The translations under genes and the position numbers were made by a program. DNA of 64,000 bases from Sympetrum striolatum (Eukaryota; Arthropoda; Insecta; Odonata; Libellulidae): contig OX388345.1 of the NCBI GenBank assembly GCA_947579665.1, positions 36,361,849 to 36,425,848 on the forward strand. Reading direction: 5' to 3'. Within the stretch, counting starts at the first letter, position 1. Every line of letters begins with the position of its first letter. Below the pieces are notes generated by a model, which saw only the letters and a program-made list of their open reading frames with translations, was not told the DNA's origin and searched no databases. This document shows, in pieces, positions 34,721-48,140 of the stretch.

Positions 34721-36860
34721 ACCCATGTATTTCATTGATTATAAAAAATAAGTGCTATTAAGAAACTTGTAAAACATGTAAAAGCTATTCATCGTCTATA
34801 GCCATTGTAATACATAATCATACTTTAACTTTGCCAAGTAATAATTTTCGGACTGTCAGACTCTTTTCAGCTAGGCAGCCAAATCCTATTTCTTTACCCA
34901 GAAAACAGTACCAAAACCAACTCAAAATATGATAGTCAATTAATATCGGATAATGGTAAAATATATCCTGTCGGTATATACTGGTCGGTAGCTTACACAT
35001 TGATAGAGTAGAGATAATTTATTCTGCATCTCTTAAATAAATTTTCTCTAAAAATAATTTTGATATGCTTAACTTTGATATTACTTCCCTCTATGACTTT
35101 AAAAATATTCCCTTAAGGATGATGGCAGATAACTCCAGCAGAGGTTGAAGGTCTTTAGAATCAATAACTGATACTTGAGACATCAATACCGAGCATCATA
35201 AAAGGAAAAGAGCTCTTTTTCTCTTAAAGAAGTTAGTTGATGGAAGCTCCACAATGTGATACTCCATTTTTTCCTCCGAGTATCTGATTTCTTCCTCTTT
35301 AAATGGGGAATTTTCTTTATAAATCCGTTCTTTTCGGATGGGAAATCCTACCCAAGTATCCAAAAGACTGAGTTTTTAACTCTCCTAAAAATCGAGTTAA
35401 AATTAATGGCAATTTTTATAATGGAGGTATTATTCAGTCCATGGTGTTTCAATTTAGCAAACTGAATAATAATTATCACAAAATTAAAACTTTATCTATT
35501 TCAGATCATCTAATAAATAATTTTGAATGGTATTATTTGGGAATTTAGATTCTTAGATATGTATTTCACATTATAGTTCCTTTTACGGTAAAGGCTGGTT
35601 TAATCGTTCATTCTCTCTTTGGTGTTGTTTACTTAGTGAGGTATAGATGATGCATAGATTGTGTTTAGCGAACTTGTCAACAAAAGGGCCAAAATTTGTT
35701 ATGTTAGCTTTGATATCGTATGGTAGCGTCTAAGTGGTAATTTTAATGATAATTAAATGGATCAGCGGTAATATTATGGAAAGGAAAACGTCAAGTCTTC
35801 TTCTTCTTTATTTACGCCTTTTCCGATAGTGTATGGGGTTGGCATAGAAAGGAAAACTCCAAGTATCTCTAAAATTTGGACTACCAAGAGCTTCTGAACT
35901 ATGAAACAGAAAGCATACATTGCGCTGAACATTTTTTGTATTTTTCCACCGGTACTACCAGAAAAAAACATACAAATATACAGAAACAAAAACCTGACCA
36001 AGTATATAAGACATTCATCAATTCGTGTATGAAAAAATGAGTCTATGACGAATTTATAGCCTTTTAGGTTTTACTGAAGAGAAATATCGTTTCTAGCACG
36101 TGTGCAAGCAGTGTCAACAATTCCGAAAATACGTGTTTCGGTGGAATTTTGTCAAATCTGACATCAGTCATAATCACGCATAGACATCCTCATCAGAGGC
36201 TTTGAAAGACAGTGCACATGTAAAAACTGTCTCCTAAATCTGGGGAAACCCGCTATTATTCGTATAATGCGCTAAAATGCTGGAAAAGCATCGTGTGAAA
36301 GCAGAGAGAGAGAGAGTTGGAGGGGTAAAGAGAAAGGATTTCGTATATAGTGAGGAGAGGGAGACAGAGAGAGGGGAAACGGCGTGTATCAGCATTTTCA
36401 TTCCGCATGTTCCTCCCGCTATTATGTTGAGGGAAGGTATAGAGCGCGCGCCCCACACGATGTCGCCTCGTGTGGACTTGATGATCTCGCCAGATGTTTG
36501 CATCCTCCTACAAGCTCCCTCTCCCGCATCCGCTAAACTTCTGGGCGCAGGAAACCTGCAGCTTTGCCTTTCCCGCCACGCGCCGCTCCAAAGTCGGGAC
36601 TGTTAAAGGATAGGAGCGACTCAGGAACGAAGTTTTCTCCCTTAAACGCAGCGGATATGTCTCTCGTACACAGCGCCGATTTCATTTGTAGCAGAGGGCT
36701 CCTGATGCGAACAGAGTGACTTTCTTTAGAGTGCATCTCAGCCCCCTCTTCAGCCAACCTCCAACCAAGTCACGTTCTTATTTCCCCCCTCTTCAGCGGC
36801 ACTCGTACCCTCTCCAGAGGTGAGATTAACGCGACCCAATTCTACATCAAAGATAGAACC
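34721..36860. other. Non-coding stretch, GC-richer from 36400
   Basis: No gene accepted. An (AG)n run lies at 36301-36312. Positions 36430-36840 are richer in G+C with several overlapping short frames on both strands, none recognised. Confidence 0.5.
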
Positions 36861-36869
36861 TAATGATTC

Positions 36870-38640
36870 GTAAAAGAGGGGAAGAGGAGTTGGGAGGAGA
36901 AGGTAGAGGATAAGGAAAGTGTAGGGAAATGTGAGGGAAGAGATAATGCGAAGGGAGCAGAGGGAATGTTTGAATTAAGTAAGGAAGCGAGGGTTCGGGA
37001 AGAGGGAGGAAGGAAGAGGGAGATTAATTTGAGGAGGATGAAGGGCAAGTGGAGGGAACGGAGAGAATAGTGCGGAAGGAATGGGAGAGAAAGGATGAAG
37101 CAGCGGAGGGAGACGGAATGGAGAAAGAAAGGGAAGAGGGAAACGGGAAATGGGGAAAAGGAGGGAAGATCGGAGAAGGAAGTTGAAGGGGGATATAGAG
37201 GGCGGGAGATAATGAGGGTGATAAGAAGAAATGAAATGAGAGAGAGGGAAGCATCGAAGGGACAAACAAAGGATATGAGAAAATGGGGAAGGGACAGATG
37301 TAAAGATAAACCAAAGTTGGACGGGAAAGGGTAATAAAAAGGATGCTGAGTTAGAATGAAAACAAGAAGAGTGGAGAAAAAGAATGGAAGAGAGAAAAGT
37401 CAGATGAAGACAACAAAAAAGAAATAATAATAATAAAAGGATATTATTTAGGGCGAGATTGAAGCTATGAAGTCTATTTTTACATTGACCCATCGCCATG
37501 TTAGATACAAAAGAAAGAGATAGATTGGAAAAGTATACAGAAGAAGACTACTTTGTGGGTTTAAAAAACCTGTGCAAATAAGAGCTTAGGAAAACATTTC
37601 CACTGCATGAAACCACCCTCAAGGACGGGGGTGAGTAAAACCTGCGAAACCTACAAATAAGAATCTAAATTTAGTGATAAAATTAAATTAAATGAAATGT
37701 CAAATACAAGAAGGAAAACCAATGATACCATACTAAAAAGAACAGAAAGTTACACATTTACAAGTAAATAAAAGTAGGAAGAATCGGATAATTTGGCAAT
37801 GATAATAGATAGGTAAGAAAAAGACAGGATAGAATAGGCAATAATGTAAATGGAGACAGAGGAAGTTGATAATGAATGGAGAGATAATAGGAATGGTAAA
37901 ACGTAATAAAAAGGAGGATATAACGGAAAAAGGAAGGGTAGAAGGAAGAAAGAAAGATTTAGGAAGGAAAAACAGAGAGATATGAAAAATAAGCTGACAG
38001 AAGGAAAAAGAGAAGAGAATAAGGAGAGGATGTGGTAGAATAGGTAGAGAATAAAGAGTCTTTGGTGAGAAAATGTGTTCGGAAAAAGAGTTTGTAAAAA
38101 CAGAAAGAGAAAAATCGATAACGAGAAAAAACTGGAGAGAAAGATGTGTGTAAAATAGAGACGAACGAATAAAAGCAAAGGAGGTCGAAAGAATAATACA
38201 AAAAAGAGTCAAAATATAAAGTTAAAATGATGAAATAAAACAAAGCAGATGAAGGAGAAGTAGAATTCACACAGATAAGAAGGAAAAATAACTATAAACA
38301 TGATTGATTGTTAAGAGTGAAGAAGATAAAGAGTGAGTTATAGGATCTATGTAAATAAAGAACGGAAGAATATGTGGAAAATAAGAGGATGAGGAAAAAA
38401 AGAAGGTCAGAGGAATAAGACAGAAAAAGGAGAATGTGGGATGTAATAAAAATTCTTAAAAAAAGTGAAATTCGTTGAGGTAAAGACTGAAAAGTAGCGA
38501 TAAAGAAGGGAGGAGCTGAGTTGGAGAAGTATGAAGAATGAGAGGAGGAAACCATCAAAGGAAAGCATGGACGGAATGAGGAAATCTTTGAGAGAGGAAA
38601 GAGCAATAAGCATAAGCTGATTTACGACTACGCGTATAAA
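36870..38640 (+). repeat. 1.8-kb purine-rich strand-asymmetric tract
   Basis: The plus strand is overwhelmingly A and G for about 1.8 kb, first as gggaggag/ggaaggaa-type text (to about 37330), then more A-rich (gaaaaagagaagag). It does not have one fixed period. Long minus-strand open frames here (such as 36975-37499, 37733-38212) consist almost only of S, F, L, P, I and Y. They reflect the base bias, not proteins. Confidence 0.85.
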
Positions 38641-41392
38641 TCAAAGAGGAGAGATAAGAAAGACGGCAAGGAAAGGAAAGAATGAAAACGTTTGTATTGG
38701 AGGAAAAGAGAAAATCAAGGGAGGAGACTTATTTGCAAGCAGAGGATATATAGAGAATATTTGGAGTTGGTTTGAAGGGAACTGCAACTTTAAGCAAATA
38801 TAGACGAAAATGTTTGAATATGCAACTGCGAAGCTGTAGTAGAGCGCGAGCATGTAGGAAGTATGCCGCGGATTAAAAGAGGGGAAAGATAGAGCGAAAC
38901 TGTCCTCTCTTGCTCACGTGACCTGCTTCTGCACTATTCGTTATTCCCCAAAAGTCCCATCCACGCCAGAAACCGCTGCACTCTTTGTGGAGGGCCTACG
39001 TGTGCAGTGGATGAGCACGGATGTATTTGAGGATTTGGATTTACTAGGTCGGATGGAAGGTTGACGTTTAGAAGATTGCTTCTGGGAAAATGGCGACGGT
39101 TTAATGGCTTCGCTTTCATTGATGCGCTCTCGATTTCAAAAACCGTGTTCATTACCTTGTGTCGATGAAAATGACGAAGGACGTATCGGAGGAAGGAGAT
39201 GAGCATTTACAATAAACACGTATCCCTTGTGTACTCGAGATGGGAATGGTGTGTGTTTTGGGGAAGATTTCTGGCTGATGAATAGCTCCCCTCTTGGAAA
39301 AAATTCTAATTTGGTATTTTGTTCGTTTTCACCAGCGAATGCCTTTGTAGGACTTACTTCTATGAAGAATTTTTAACGTTTGATAAAAATGTAATTTATT
39401 ATTTTTAAGACTACGCTGGAAAAATACATAAGAATTCATCCTTCAATTTCAGTTTACTTTTTTTTTTGACTCTTGCATATGCATGCATTACTGAATGTTT
39501 TATCAATCGATATGCTCATACCTCAATATTCCCTATTCAATGCAATTCCTTCCGTTTATTGGCAACTTACCCCACCCTTACTGTCATCTAACGCCCTTTG
39601 CCTTTGCCTTCCCTTAAATGAATTCATATATGTTTTAGTAAATTATATTTGGTAAATAAGTGCCCAAATATTATTCCAAAATTCAATTAAATATAAAATT
39701 CATTGTCTGATCTTTTTACAAGTAAACGATTTATATTTTTCAATATTATGTTTCCATGAATTTGACGTAAACATTCGATCGATTCCTCTGTTTAGTTTGG
39801 CCCATTTTTATTCAGCCAATTATATTTATTATCTCGTATCATATCATCAAAATTGTACCGTTAAACTATATTATATGCAATTCATACTTTATTCATAATA
39901 TTTTATATATAAGATTCGTTTGAAAGTGAAATAACAAGCATATCCTTAACTTTTAAGGTGAGATAAGTGGTAATGATGTCAGGCTCATAAAATTCACTAT
40001 GTGGAATTGCTTTTATATGATAGGAAAAGAGGCACAAATTGGATGTCTTTATTTATTAAATTGTGAAAAGGGTCTTTGTTGGAATATACCGTTAGAATTC
40101 TGAGTAAGATTGTTCGATTTTCTGAGGTAAGCCAAAAATAAAACATTTCAGTGAAAAATCACGGAAAGTTCCTTTTATTGCTCATTTATTTGGGTCGCCA
40201 GAAAAATGAAACGCCAAGTAATATTCAAATTTATTTGATTTAAATATGAAAATTATAGAAACTGTCCAATATTGTCGTTCAAAGTTATATTCGCAAAAGG
40301 AAAACGAATACCGTCTTTCCACATTTCAGAGAAAAATAGTTACCATTGGTATTTTACATACTTTGGTTTCAATGGTGTTTATACATAATTGATCCATGCC
40401 AAGTAAATCTGTTAGTTTCATCCAGAATTACGAGACATCTCTACGGCACGTCATTTATTAAAGTTTTCCCTCAAATAAGATTTTTCGAAACTCGCTATTT
40501 CAAGTGGAGAGAAGTAGAGATCCATGAAATAATATCTTTATTGTTCCGATTAACTTCCTCCAAAACTGTGAAAGATGTGTGAAATTAAAGGATACAATAA
40601 GGTTGTAAATGCTGAAGAATCTTTGATGTTACTTTTTCGAAAATTCATATTAAGTAGAGATATCCGCAGATAATTATCCTGCTCGATTTAGTTTAATTTT
40701 AAAAATAACAAATACATTGTTCCACCGGATTTTTTAAATCAAATTGATCAACTGTGAAATGTATCTTTATAGATATTCAACCTCTTATGTATAAAAAATT
40801 TACGCAAAGGAACGGAGAAGCAATTTGAAATCGAGTCTTTTCTAGTTAGTTCTTATTTGAGCTATAAACGATCGAAGCATAGCAATGAACTGAAAGAGCC
40901 GGGAAAGTCGTTGAATATCGTCGAGGGTTGTGATACTCACCAAAATGTTGTCGTTAACCAGAGATATGGAAGATCTTCGAATAGAAACGAGGAAGTATAT
41001 CAACGGGTCATCTTCAGGCATGCGTAAATGGCCTTCATGATTGTTATCGGGAAAAATTGCGCGCAGAGAGAGTCAGCTTTCTGCTTTGAATCATTCTTAA
41101 AGAGAGGAATCACAATTGTTCGACTTTATCTTCCTATAGAGAACTATACGCGGATTACGATTGTTGTTTTAAAGTGATGGATGCTTGAGATGCAGTAAGA
41201 ATAGCAAACCATTGCGAGTGATTGGGAATTCTATCTAAGTGATTCAGTTTAATTTTATCCCAACTCTTCTTAACTTTGTGATTTTCATCAGTGTTAGGAG
41301 ATAACGGTATGTATCTCATTAATTTAATATTTTAATGATGAGGGAGAGGAGTATAATTTCGCTGATAGTAGTCAAAGGATATTCAGAAGCTA
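38641..41392. other. Non-coding stretch
   Basis: No gene, RNA or bounded repeat recognised in 2.75 kb. Confidence 0.5.
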
Positions 41393-41560
41393 TTGAGATT
41401 CAAACCCATGTCTCCCACACACTAGGTAGGTGTTCTGACCACTGAACTACCATAACCCGTCATTCTCAATTTTGTTAACGGATTGCTTTATGAGCAAGGC
41501 GAGCGGCGCTTCACTTAGTGGCAACAACTCACCTTGCTTGGGTTCGAGTCCCAGTCATTT
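41393..41560 (-). mobile_element. tRNA-containing dispersed repeat, copy 2
   Basis: The tRNA-like part (minus, 41459-41393) has A box TAGTTCAGTGGTCAGA and B box GGGTTTGAATCTC. It is preceded by the same block as in copy 1: gagcaaggcgagcggcgctt here against tagcaaggcaagtggagctc there, both leading to tagtggca-caac. A further B box on the plus strand (gggttcgagtcccag, 41540-41554) follows the block. It is more diverged than copy 1 and lacks the T run. Confidence 0.55.
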
Positions 41561-42849
41561 CACTATTTTTTACATCTGTTTATCCTTTGATTTCAAATTA
41601 TTACGCTCTTAAAATTGATTTTAATATTGTTGCAATTATTGAGAACTGAGATGACAATTTTCTTACGGAAATATAAATAGTATGTGGTATTAAATGCAAA
41701 TGATAAAACTGCTAGATACCATAATCAATTGCCGGTATATGAAGTGCTTTTTTGTACCAAATATCGTCGATATTCGTGCTACTTTCGCCGTGCTAAGGTT
41801 AGCTTTCGATTGTTTCTTAAATGGGTTTAGATGGTAATGCTTCCTTATATGATTATTTTTTAATTGACTTCTGTTACAGCTGCCAATGTTAGTAGTTGTA
41901 CCGCTTCATCATATTCTATCAAAAATCCTTTTGAAGCCAGGATCTTCGAATTCTCCTGAGTGTACCTCTTCATTACAGGCTTTCATCTTTTTCATTCCCT
42001 TTCTATCTTCACCGTTTATCGATTAGTGTAAATAAGGCTAGAGACATAGATCAGCCGTGTCTCTCATCTCTATTTATCTCTACCCATTCTACTTTCTTTT
42101 CAAGTATCCGAATTCGCGCTGTTTGTTTGAAATCTAAATTTAAAAGTAATAGTCCACCTTTCCGATGTGATCTGATATGCTTTGAAATTCATGATAAATT
42201 TAGACATCGAACTCAGAAGCGTTTTCAGTATAACAGAAGCTGGTGTTCTTCTGAAACCCAAGGTTTCATTATAAAAGTATCATCATCACATCTCTTGCAT
42301 CTATAAACCATTACCCTTTTAGTAAACCTAAATATTTTTCATCGGATTACCCATAACTTTGGAACCTTTTCTTCTGTTTGGGACAATTGCTGTTAGGTCG
42401 ATTATTTTGTAACCTCGGCTAATAGTGAAGTTATGATTTTGTAAGTGGAATCGGTATAAATATTGTGACATTCTCCAGTCTTTTTCCACTTCCATGAATT
42501 TTCCTGCAATGCTTTGTAATATCTCTTACTCTGATTCCCAGATCTGAAGGATCTACGTCTAAAGCAGGATAATGTTCATATCTTTCATAGTTTATCTCCG
42601 TGCAAGAGTTTCACGGTAATTATTGATTATTTTGTTTAGGTATCTCATTATAACAAATACCGATTAGGTTGTTAATGGAATGTCTCCATGTATTTCTTAA
42701 GTTTTTTTAATGTGATGCCATGTTAAAATTATTCAACAAATTGTTATTTTCTATACATGTCATGGCTTGATAGGATTCTCACTGATGCTCATACCTTTCT
42801 TGGACTTAGACAAATTTTATAGTTCATATTGAAATACAGGGCTGTACTT
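41561..42849. other. Non-coding stretch
   Basis: No gene, RNA or bounded repeat recognised. Confidence 0.5.
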
Positions 42850-43255
42850 ATGGTTGAGGTGAATATGCAACAGCCCCAGGTTCCTCTTACAGGGGTGCCA
42901 AGTTTAATATTGAGGTCTTTATGATATTTATATGCGATATTTTAGTTGGAAAAATGTATGAATTTTATTATGGAATGGAAGGCGCTTATGTATCTCTTTT
43001 CTTTACTATCATTGGTGTAGATATTTAAAATTGAGTACAGGTAAATGAAAAAGCAATATCTATGGATAAAACATTTGATGAGTGTGTTATATATTGACTG
43101 GTGACCTCCCTCGTCAAAAATGTGAGAACATAACTTAAATTTTTTATATTGTATAATGTTATTATCTATTATCAATGATTAAATTTGAATTGGTACCGAA
43201 AATCATTCACTCACAAATCAATCAGTATAGAAATAAAAAATGAAAGTGAAATGTA
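42850..43255 (+). repeat. Dispersed repeat, copy 1 (partner at 47775)
   Basis: Aligns by eye with 47775-48140 over about 350 bp: both start with ggttgagg and continue through ttaata(t/c)tgaggtctt, gaattttattatgg, gtgtagatatt, aaattgagtaca and ctattatcaat. Divergence is high. No coding remnant or terminal structure was seen, so the class is unknown. Shorter, weaker relatives appear near 50085-50165 and 50868-50990. Confidence 0.6.
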
Positions 43256-44974
43256 TAACAGATAGCTTAGCCATATTTTATTAACATAATGTCAGTCAGT
43301 CAAGTAGCAGTTGATATTTCTATCAAGCATGTGATTACACCTTACTAGGTGTTTAATCTCTCTATGTTATGGCAACACGTGCCTCTGTACTACGACAAGG
43401 TTGTATAAACGGAACAATAATAAAATACTATTAAGGACTTGCAACAACTAAGAGTACCTTTATTCCTATTCTCGCTTTTCTACGCGTTTTTTACCCAGTA
43501 TTACGCTGAATCTCTCTCTCACATTCATTTACAATTAGTCTCATCAGCAGGATGTTGTCATACGTCGTATGTGCACCGCGGTGCCCCGTAATGGTTACAG
43601 TTGGTCCAGCTACATCCATCTCTGGAGTGGGAGGGATTTAATCCGCGGGAGAACGAAGGTTGGCTAATGACGATATCGAATTCTACTCAACCCCCACTCC
43701 AACCCTCCCACCCCACTCCCAATCCACCCTTTCACCGGGGTGCTCGTTAGCTCTGGCGGCCCAACCGACCGAAAACAAACGCAAGAGGGCTTGCCGTTTC
43801 GAGGGCCCCCTCGGGATAAATAACGAAACAATTAATTTGACAGTCGAGCTAGGACTGAGGAGGAATCTTCCAGGAAAAGGTGGCGGCTAATGATAAGGTT
43901 CGTTTCCTACGAAATGTTTCGATATCATTGTCAACAAAAGACGATTTATCGGATGGGTACCGGAGGGGCTTTGAAAAAGAAGGCGGGGAGAAGATGATTA
44001 GCGATGCTGTTGCTGGTAAGGAGATTGGGAGAAGAGTCTGGGGCTTGTTTATTCAAAATAGAAGAGGGAAGAAAAGGATCAAAAGCGACTTCTAAGCTTA
44101 CCAAAGAATAAATGTACTGTTATCAAGAATCTCTAATCCTTTTTGAATTTGATTCGCAGAACGTTTTCAAGCCACTGCACAGAGCAAGTGATGCTAAAAG
44201 CAATTGTAAATAAATACAAAGTAGAATTGAATTTTAAATAATAATACTAAACTCCAATTAAATTGCCTTTAGGGCATAGAATATGAGGTTGGGTTCACCA
44301 TATATTGGATTGATGGGAAGAAATTTCTTATTGTCTATGAAATAGGTCATGGAAAATCAACGTCTATATTCCAGAAATGTAAAATTACGAGTAAATTATA
44401 CTTGCTGCAAGAATAGTTCTTTCAACGATTCCTTTCTTTTTAGGATTCTTCTCTGAAATTTACCACTCTTTGACTCTATAACTGAAATGGAAAAGGCTGG
44501 TTTTGGTTTTAACCCTTTAGCTGCTGAATATATTTCCAATTTCAAGTGCATTTAATATCAAAGGATAACATTAAAACCATTCCTTTTTACTAAATACATA
44601 CTCATTTTACAATATTTTTACTTAAAGGTTTATGATTGCAAACAGATTTTTTCAGACTTAATGGTAAAATATCATTAAGTTATAAACCCTGACTCATTCG
44701 TATCTGAACTCATGCGTAGAAGCAAGGAAACCAAAATATAAGTAGGTACGCCTGAAGACGTGAGTAGCAATTAAATGGTAATCTACTTAAAATTGCGAAG
44801 AATTATGCTGACTTGTTTATAATTAAAATTGTGGTATCTGATTATGATGTTACTGATGAAATGTTATTTATAACGCGGGATATACGACGCTTTTCCTCGT
44901 ACATCCCTGAACAAGGAAATAGAAGCAAGGAATAAAATCCTCGGAGGAAGGCTCCGTTTTATGGAATTCCATTA
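43256..44974. other. Non-coding stretch with a GC-richer block at 43560-43900
   Basis: The block at 43560-43900 has short open frames (43660-43890, 43880-44095) with no recognisable domain. No gene accepted. Confidence 0.45.
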
Positions 44975-45157
44975 CAACAGCAGAAAAAGTAAAGAAATAG
45001 TATTTTTCCGCGATATTTATCCAGCTCGGCATGATTCCGTGAATCACCTCCATCTCTGTAATAACTGTAATTGTTAATTTCACCTGATGATAGGAAAAAC
45101 CGGTCGAGCGAAATACGTGTTACGGAAAAAGTACTATTCCTTCACATTTTCTGTTGA
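44975..45157 (+). mobile_element. Foldback element with hammerhead-like motif
   Basis: Imperfect inverted arms (44975-45011 against 45122-45157) share caacag, aatagta and tttttccg blocks. Inside the right half CTGATGA (45084-45090), a spacer with weak pairing and GAAAT (45110-45114) appear in the same order as in the motif at 5993-6027. Likely a decayed non-autonomous relative of the Penelope-like element. No target duplication found. Confidence 0.45.
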
Positions 45158-45533
45158 TAAAAGCAGAGACTTCTTTTCGTTGAAGTTTACCTTTATCTCT
45201 CACTCCATATTTTCTTTATATACTGAATTTATTGTATCGATAGTATTTTTTCACAATATATATTTATTTGTCTCATATTGTACCTAATGAATGCAAATCC
45301 ATGTACTTATTCCTTTTTTGTTGGTTTTATGTTTATTATGTATATATATTTTTATGGGATTTATTATAGGATTTTTTTCCTCTTAGATTTTTACATCCAC
45401 AATTCTTCTAATTGTTTTACAGACTCTCTTTAATTTAATTATTCTATAGTAAATGGCGATGAGTTAGATGGAAGAGTAGACTTTTAGTCTCAATCTCGCC
45501 CGATTAAGACGATTATTATTATTATTGTTATAT
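45158..45533 (+). mobile_element. LINE 3' end with ATT tail (right part)
   Basis: The sequence aaatggcgatgagttagatg, then tctcaatctcgccc, then aagacg and (ATT)n at 45512-45526 has the form of the conserved 3' end of insect non-LTR retrotransposons of the Jockey/I type. No open frame remains upstream, so the copy is strongly 5' truncated; its left limit is unknown. Confidence 0.45.
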
Positions 45534-46814
45534 TTATCCTCCGAGTATTAGTTATTCATGAATTTGCCTCAGTATCGATAAACGATCTAAGTTTCGTCAA
45601 ATCGTAAAATTGAAGTGTAGAACTAGTGTTTTCATCGATGTATTCGAAATAGAGCATTTTCTTTTATTGAAAGGTTTTGCGATGGTTTCATTCGGCTTCA
45701 GAGTTTCATGAGGTGTAATTTTCCGTTTTCAACTTATCGTGAAGGGATGAGGAAGTACGTCCAATAGAGCTGCTCTTACGATAACAATGGGCTCGTAGAA
45801 AGCTCTCAAATATGTTCGAGTATTTTATTACAGAGAGCTCCTAGAAGATGACATAGAGGGCTCCACTTCCTTCAACAACACTTAAGGGCGAATTGGTGCA
45901 ATCATCGCAGTATATTTGCACTATGTCGTGATGGGAGCCTCTCTCTTTAAGGATTCATCCAAAGCTTTCAGTGTTGTCCTCGCCAAAAGCTAATAAAGTT
46001 AACACTTGTCGTTGTTAATGTACTCTATGTAGGAAAAATCTTCCTTTTCTCGCACGATAGTCCTATTAATTTTTTTAGCTACATTCTTAGTTTACAATTT
46101 TATATAAAATAGATAAAATACGTCTAAAATTACTTGAATTAATTGGTTGGTACACGGAAACGAAAAAAATTATTTAATTCAAATTTATAATATTTTATTG
46201 TCGTATTGAATCACCAAAATTCTCGTTCGTTTCGCTTGTATTCTGTTTTTATTACTATTGCTTTTTCATCTCTTAAAACTGTATGTACGGATCTAAATTA
46301 AATACTCAAAACATGAAATTGTAGTCTAAGTATTTCTCATATTTGCCAATCAAATTGTTCATGTAATATGAGAAGAATTGGATTAATATGTATTTAATGC
46401 TGAGTCATCAGTTCCATTGAGATATACATATATATCTTTTTATTTCTTACAGAATGCTAATTGCTCAAACCACATCCGCGAGTTAGAGATGAATTACCGC
46501 TGACGGTGTGGATGAAAGAGACCAGGTGAAGGTAAGGAACAATTTTAATATGTTATAGATCTTTAAAAGTAAAAGTAAAAGAGCTAAATTAAAACTATTT
46601 TTTTGAGCATTTATATAACCTTAGAAGATATCATTCTACTATAGGTATGTACTATATCTTAAAAACTGATTTTATGAAGCATTTTATAAAGGGAGGATAG
46701 TTTTGCTCCACAATAATCTCATACCTTCCAAATTTCGAACATGAATCTTGCGCAATGACCAAAAATTCAGTGTCTCTTAATTAGCGAGGAGCATATTGTA
46801 AGGAGGGAAAATAA
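45534..46814. other. Non-coding stretch
   Basis: No gene, RNA or bounded repeat recognised. Confidence 0.5.
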
Positions 46815-47285
46815 TTGGCGAGAACCTTATCCAAATTTGTTCTGGGAAGTGTGTATAGCTCAGTTTTCGAAAGAGGGTCCCCAGAGTTGACAGCAGCGTT
46901 ATCTCGCGACACATTAAGGCTAACAGACACGATTCGCCCCTCCGTCGATGCTTTTTATTCCTCCCTCATCGCGGTGAATGATAAGGAAATACGATCCTGT
47001 GAACGGCGCATCCTCCATAAGGCTATAAGGCCAACGTTTGAGCAGTGGAGAGATCTTCATTCAATTAACCCCGAGTGCTTTATGGTATTTTTTATGAAAG
47101 AGGGGGCAAAGAGGTTGCCAAGCCGTGACAGATGCGTTTTATTAACTTGGACTACTGGATTAATGAAAACATTGTTTGCTCCTCCTATTCCAGCTCAATC
47201 TATCTTCCAATGCGCTGTTTTCACAGGCTTTAAAGATAGTGTTACATTTCTCTTACTTTTTTCTTTTCGCTTAACCAGTTTATGA
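46815..47285 (+). other. Unrecognised 156-codon open frame
   Basis: The frame is open for 157 codons including its stop and is not in a low-complexity tract. The translated text has ordinary residue variety (for example DTIRPSVDAFYSS and RPTFEQWRDLH), so it is one of the better unexplained frames here. It begins with TTG; the first ATG comes about 90 codons in (MVFFMKEG). No clear splice sites were identified and I recognise no domain. It may be a chance frame, an unknown exon, or a remnant of an old insertion. Confidence 0.2.
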
Positions 47286-47774
47286 CATTTTTTACGAGTT
47301 TTTAGATTGATAATAGAAATTTATCTGATTTTATTGGCATTATTTTCTTGACTTTTAATGAAATTAAATAAAAAAATCGTAAAACGCATTTCCTCTTAGA
47401 ATATTTACTCCCACATGTATTTGATAATGCTTCCTTTCAATTCTTAGTCGTGATAGAGAATAGGAATTGTTTTAGTCAGTATGTCTCGCGAATAAACGGT
47501 TCCGATACAGAATTAACTTTGTGGTAGTTGTTGATTACAATATCTCCATGAAAATCGCTTTACATAACCACAAGAAATAATACATCATAACGAAAGTTTC
47601 GTATTGAAGCTACATCGTCAAATAATTAAATAAACCTTGGTCGTGATTTATTTATATTTTGTGATTTATTAAGTGCTTTCTTAAACATGGAGATTTTTGA
47701 GGAGGTGGATGTGTTTGCAAAAGTTTCAAATATTATTATATGTATTAAAGTATATCATAAAAGAGTAGTACTAT
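47286..47774. other. Non-coding stretch
   Basis: Nothing recognised. Confidence 0.5.
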
Positions 47775-48140
47775 TGGTTGAGGCCAAGCAGCGACAGTTT
47801 TTTGTATATCATTGTAGCTATTGTTTAATACTGAGGTCTTGTGAATTTTATTATGGAGACTATTATTTATTTCTTTACTATACCACCATTTGTGTAGATA
47901 TTGATGTAAGAGAAAATTGAGTACAAATAAATGAAAACACAGTATGTATAGATAAAATATTCAATAAGTGTGTTTTATATTTGCTCTTGTACTCCCTCTC
48001 AAAAAAATACAAAACGTAATTTAATTTTTATATAGCATAAAATTACTACCTATTATCAATAGTAAAATTCACAACTGATTCGTACTAAAAATATCATTTA
48101 TTTGCGTATAAATCACGATAAAATTAATAGGGAAAATGTA
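47775..48140 (+). repeat. Dispersed repeat, copy 2 (partner at 42850)
   Basis: Same orientation as 42850-43255 and alignable by eye over most of its length with many substitutions and short indels. The open frame at 47687-47920 overlaps it and is not thought to be a gene. Confidence 0.6.

Noticed and set aside
36975..37499. 174-codon minus-strand frame rich in F, L, S and P, and similar frames to 38613
   Set aside because: They result from the purine-rich tract, whose complement has few stops; residue content mirrors the base bias, not a membrane protein.
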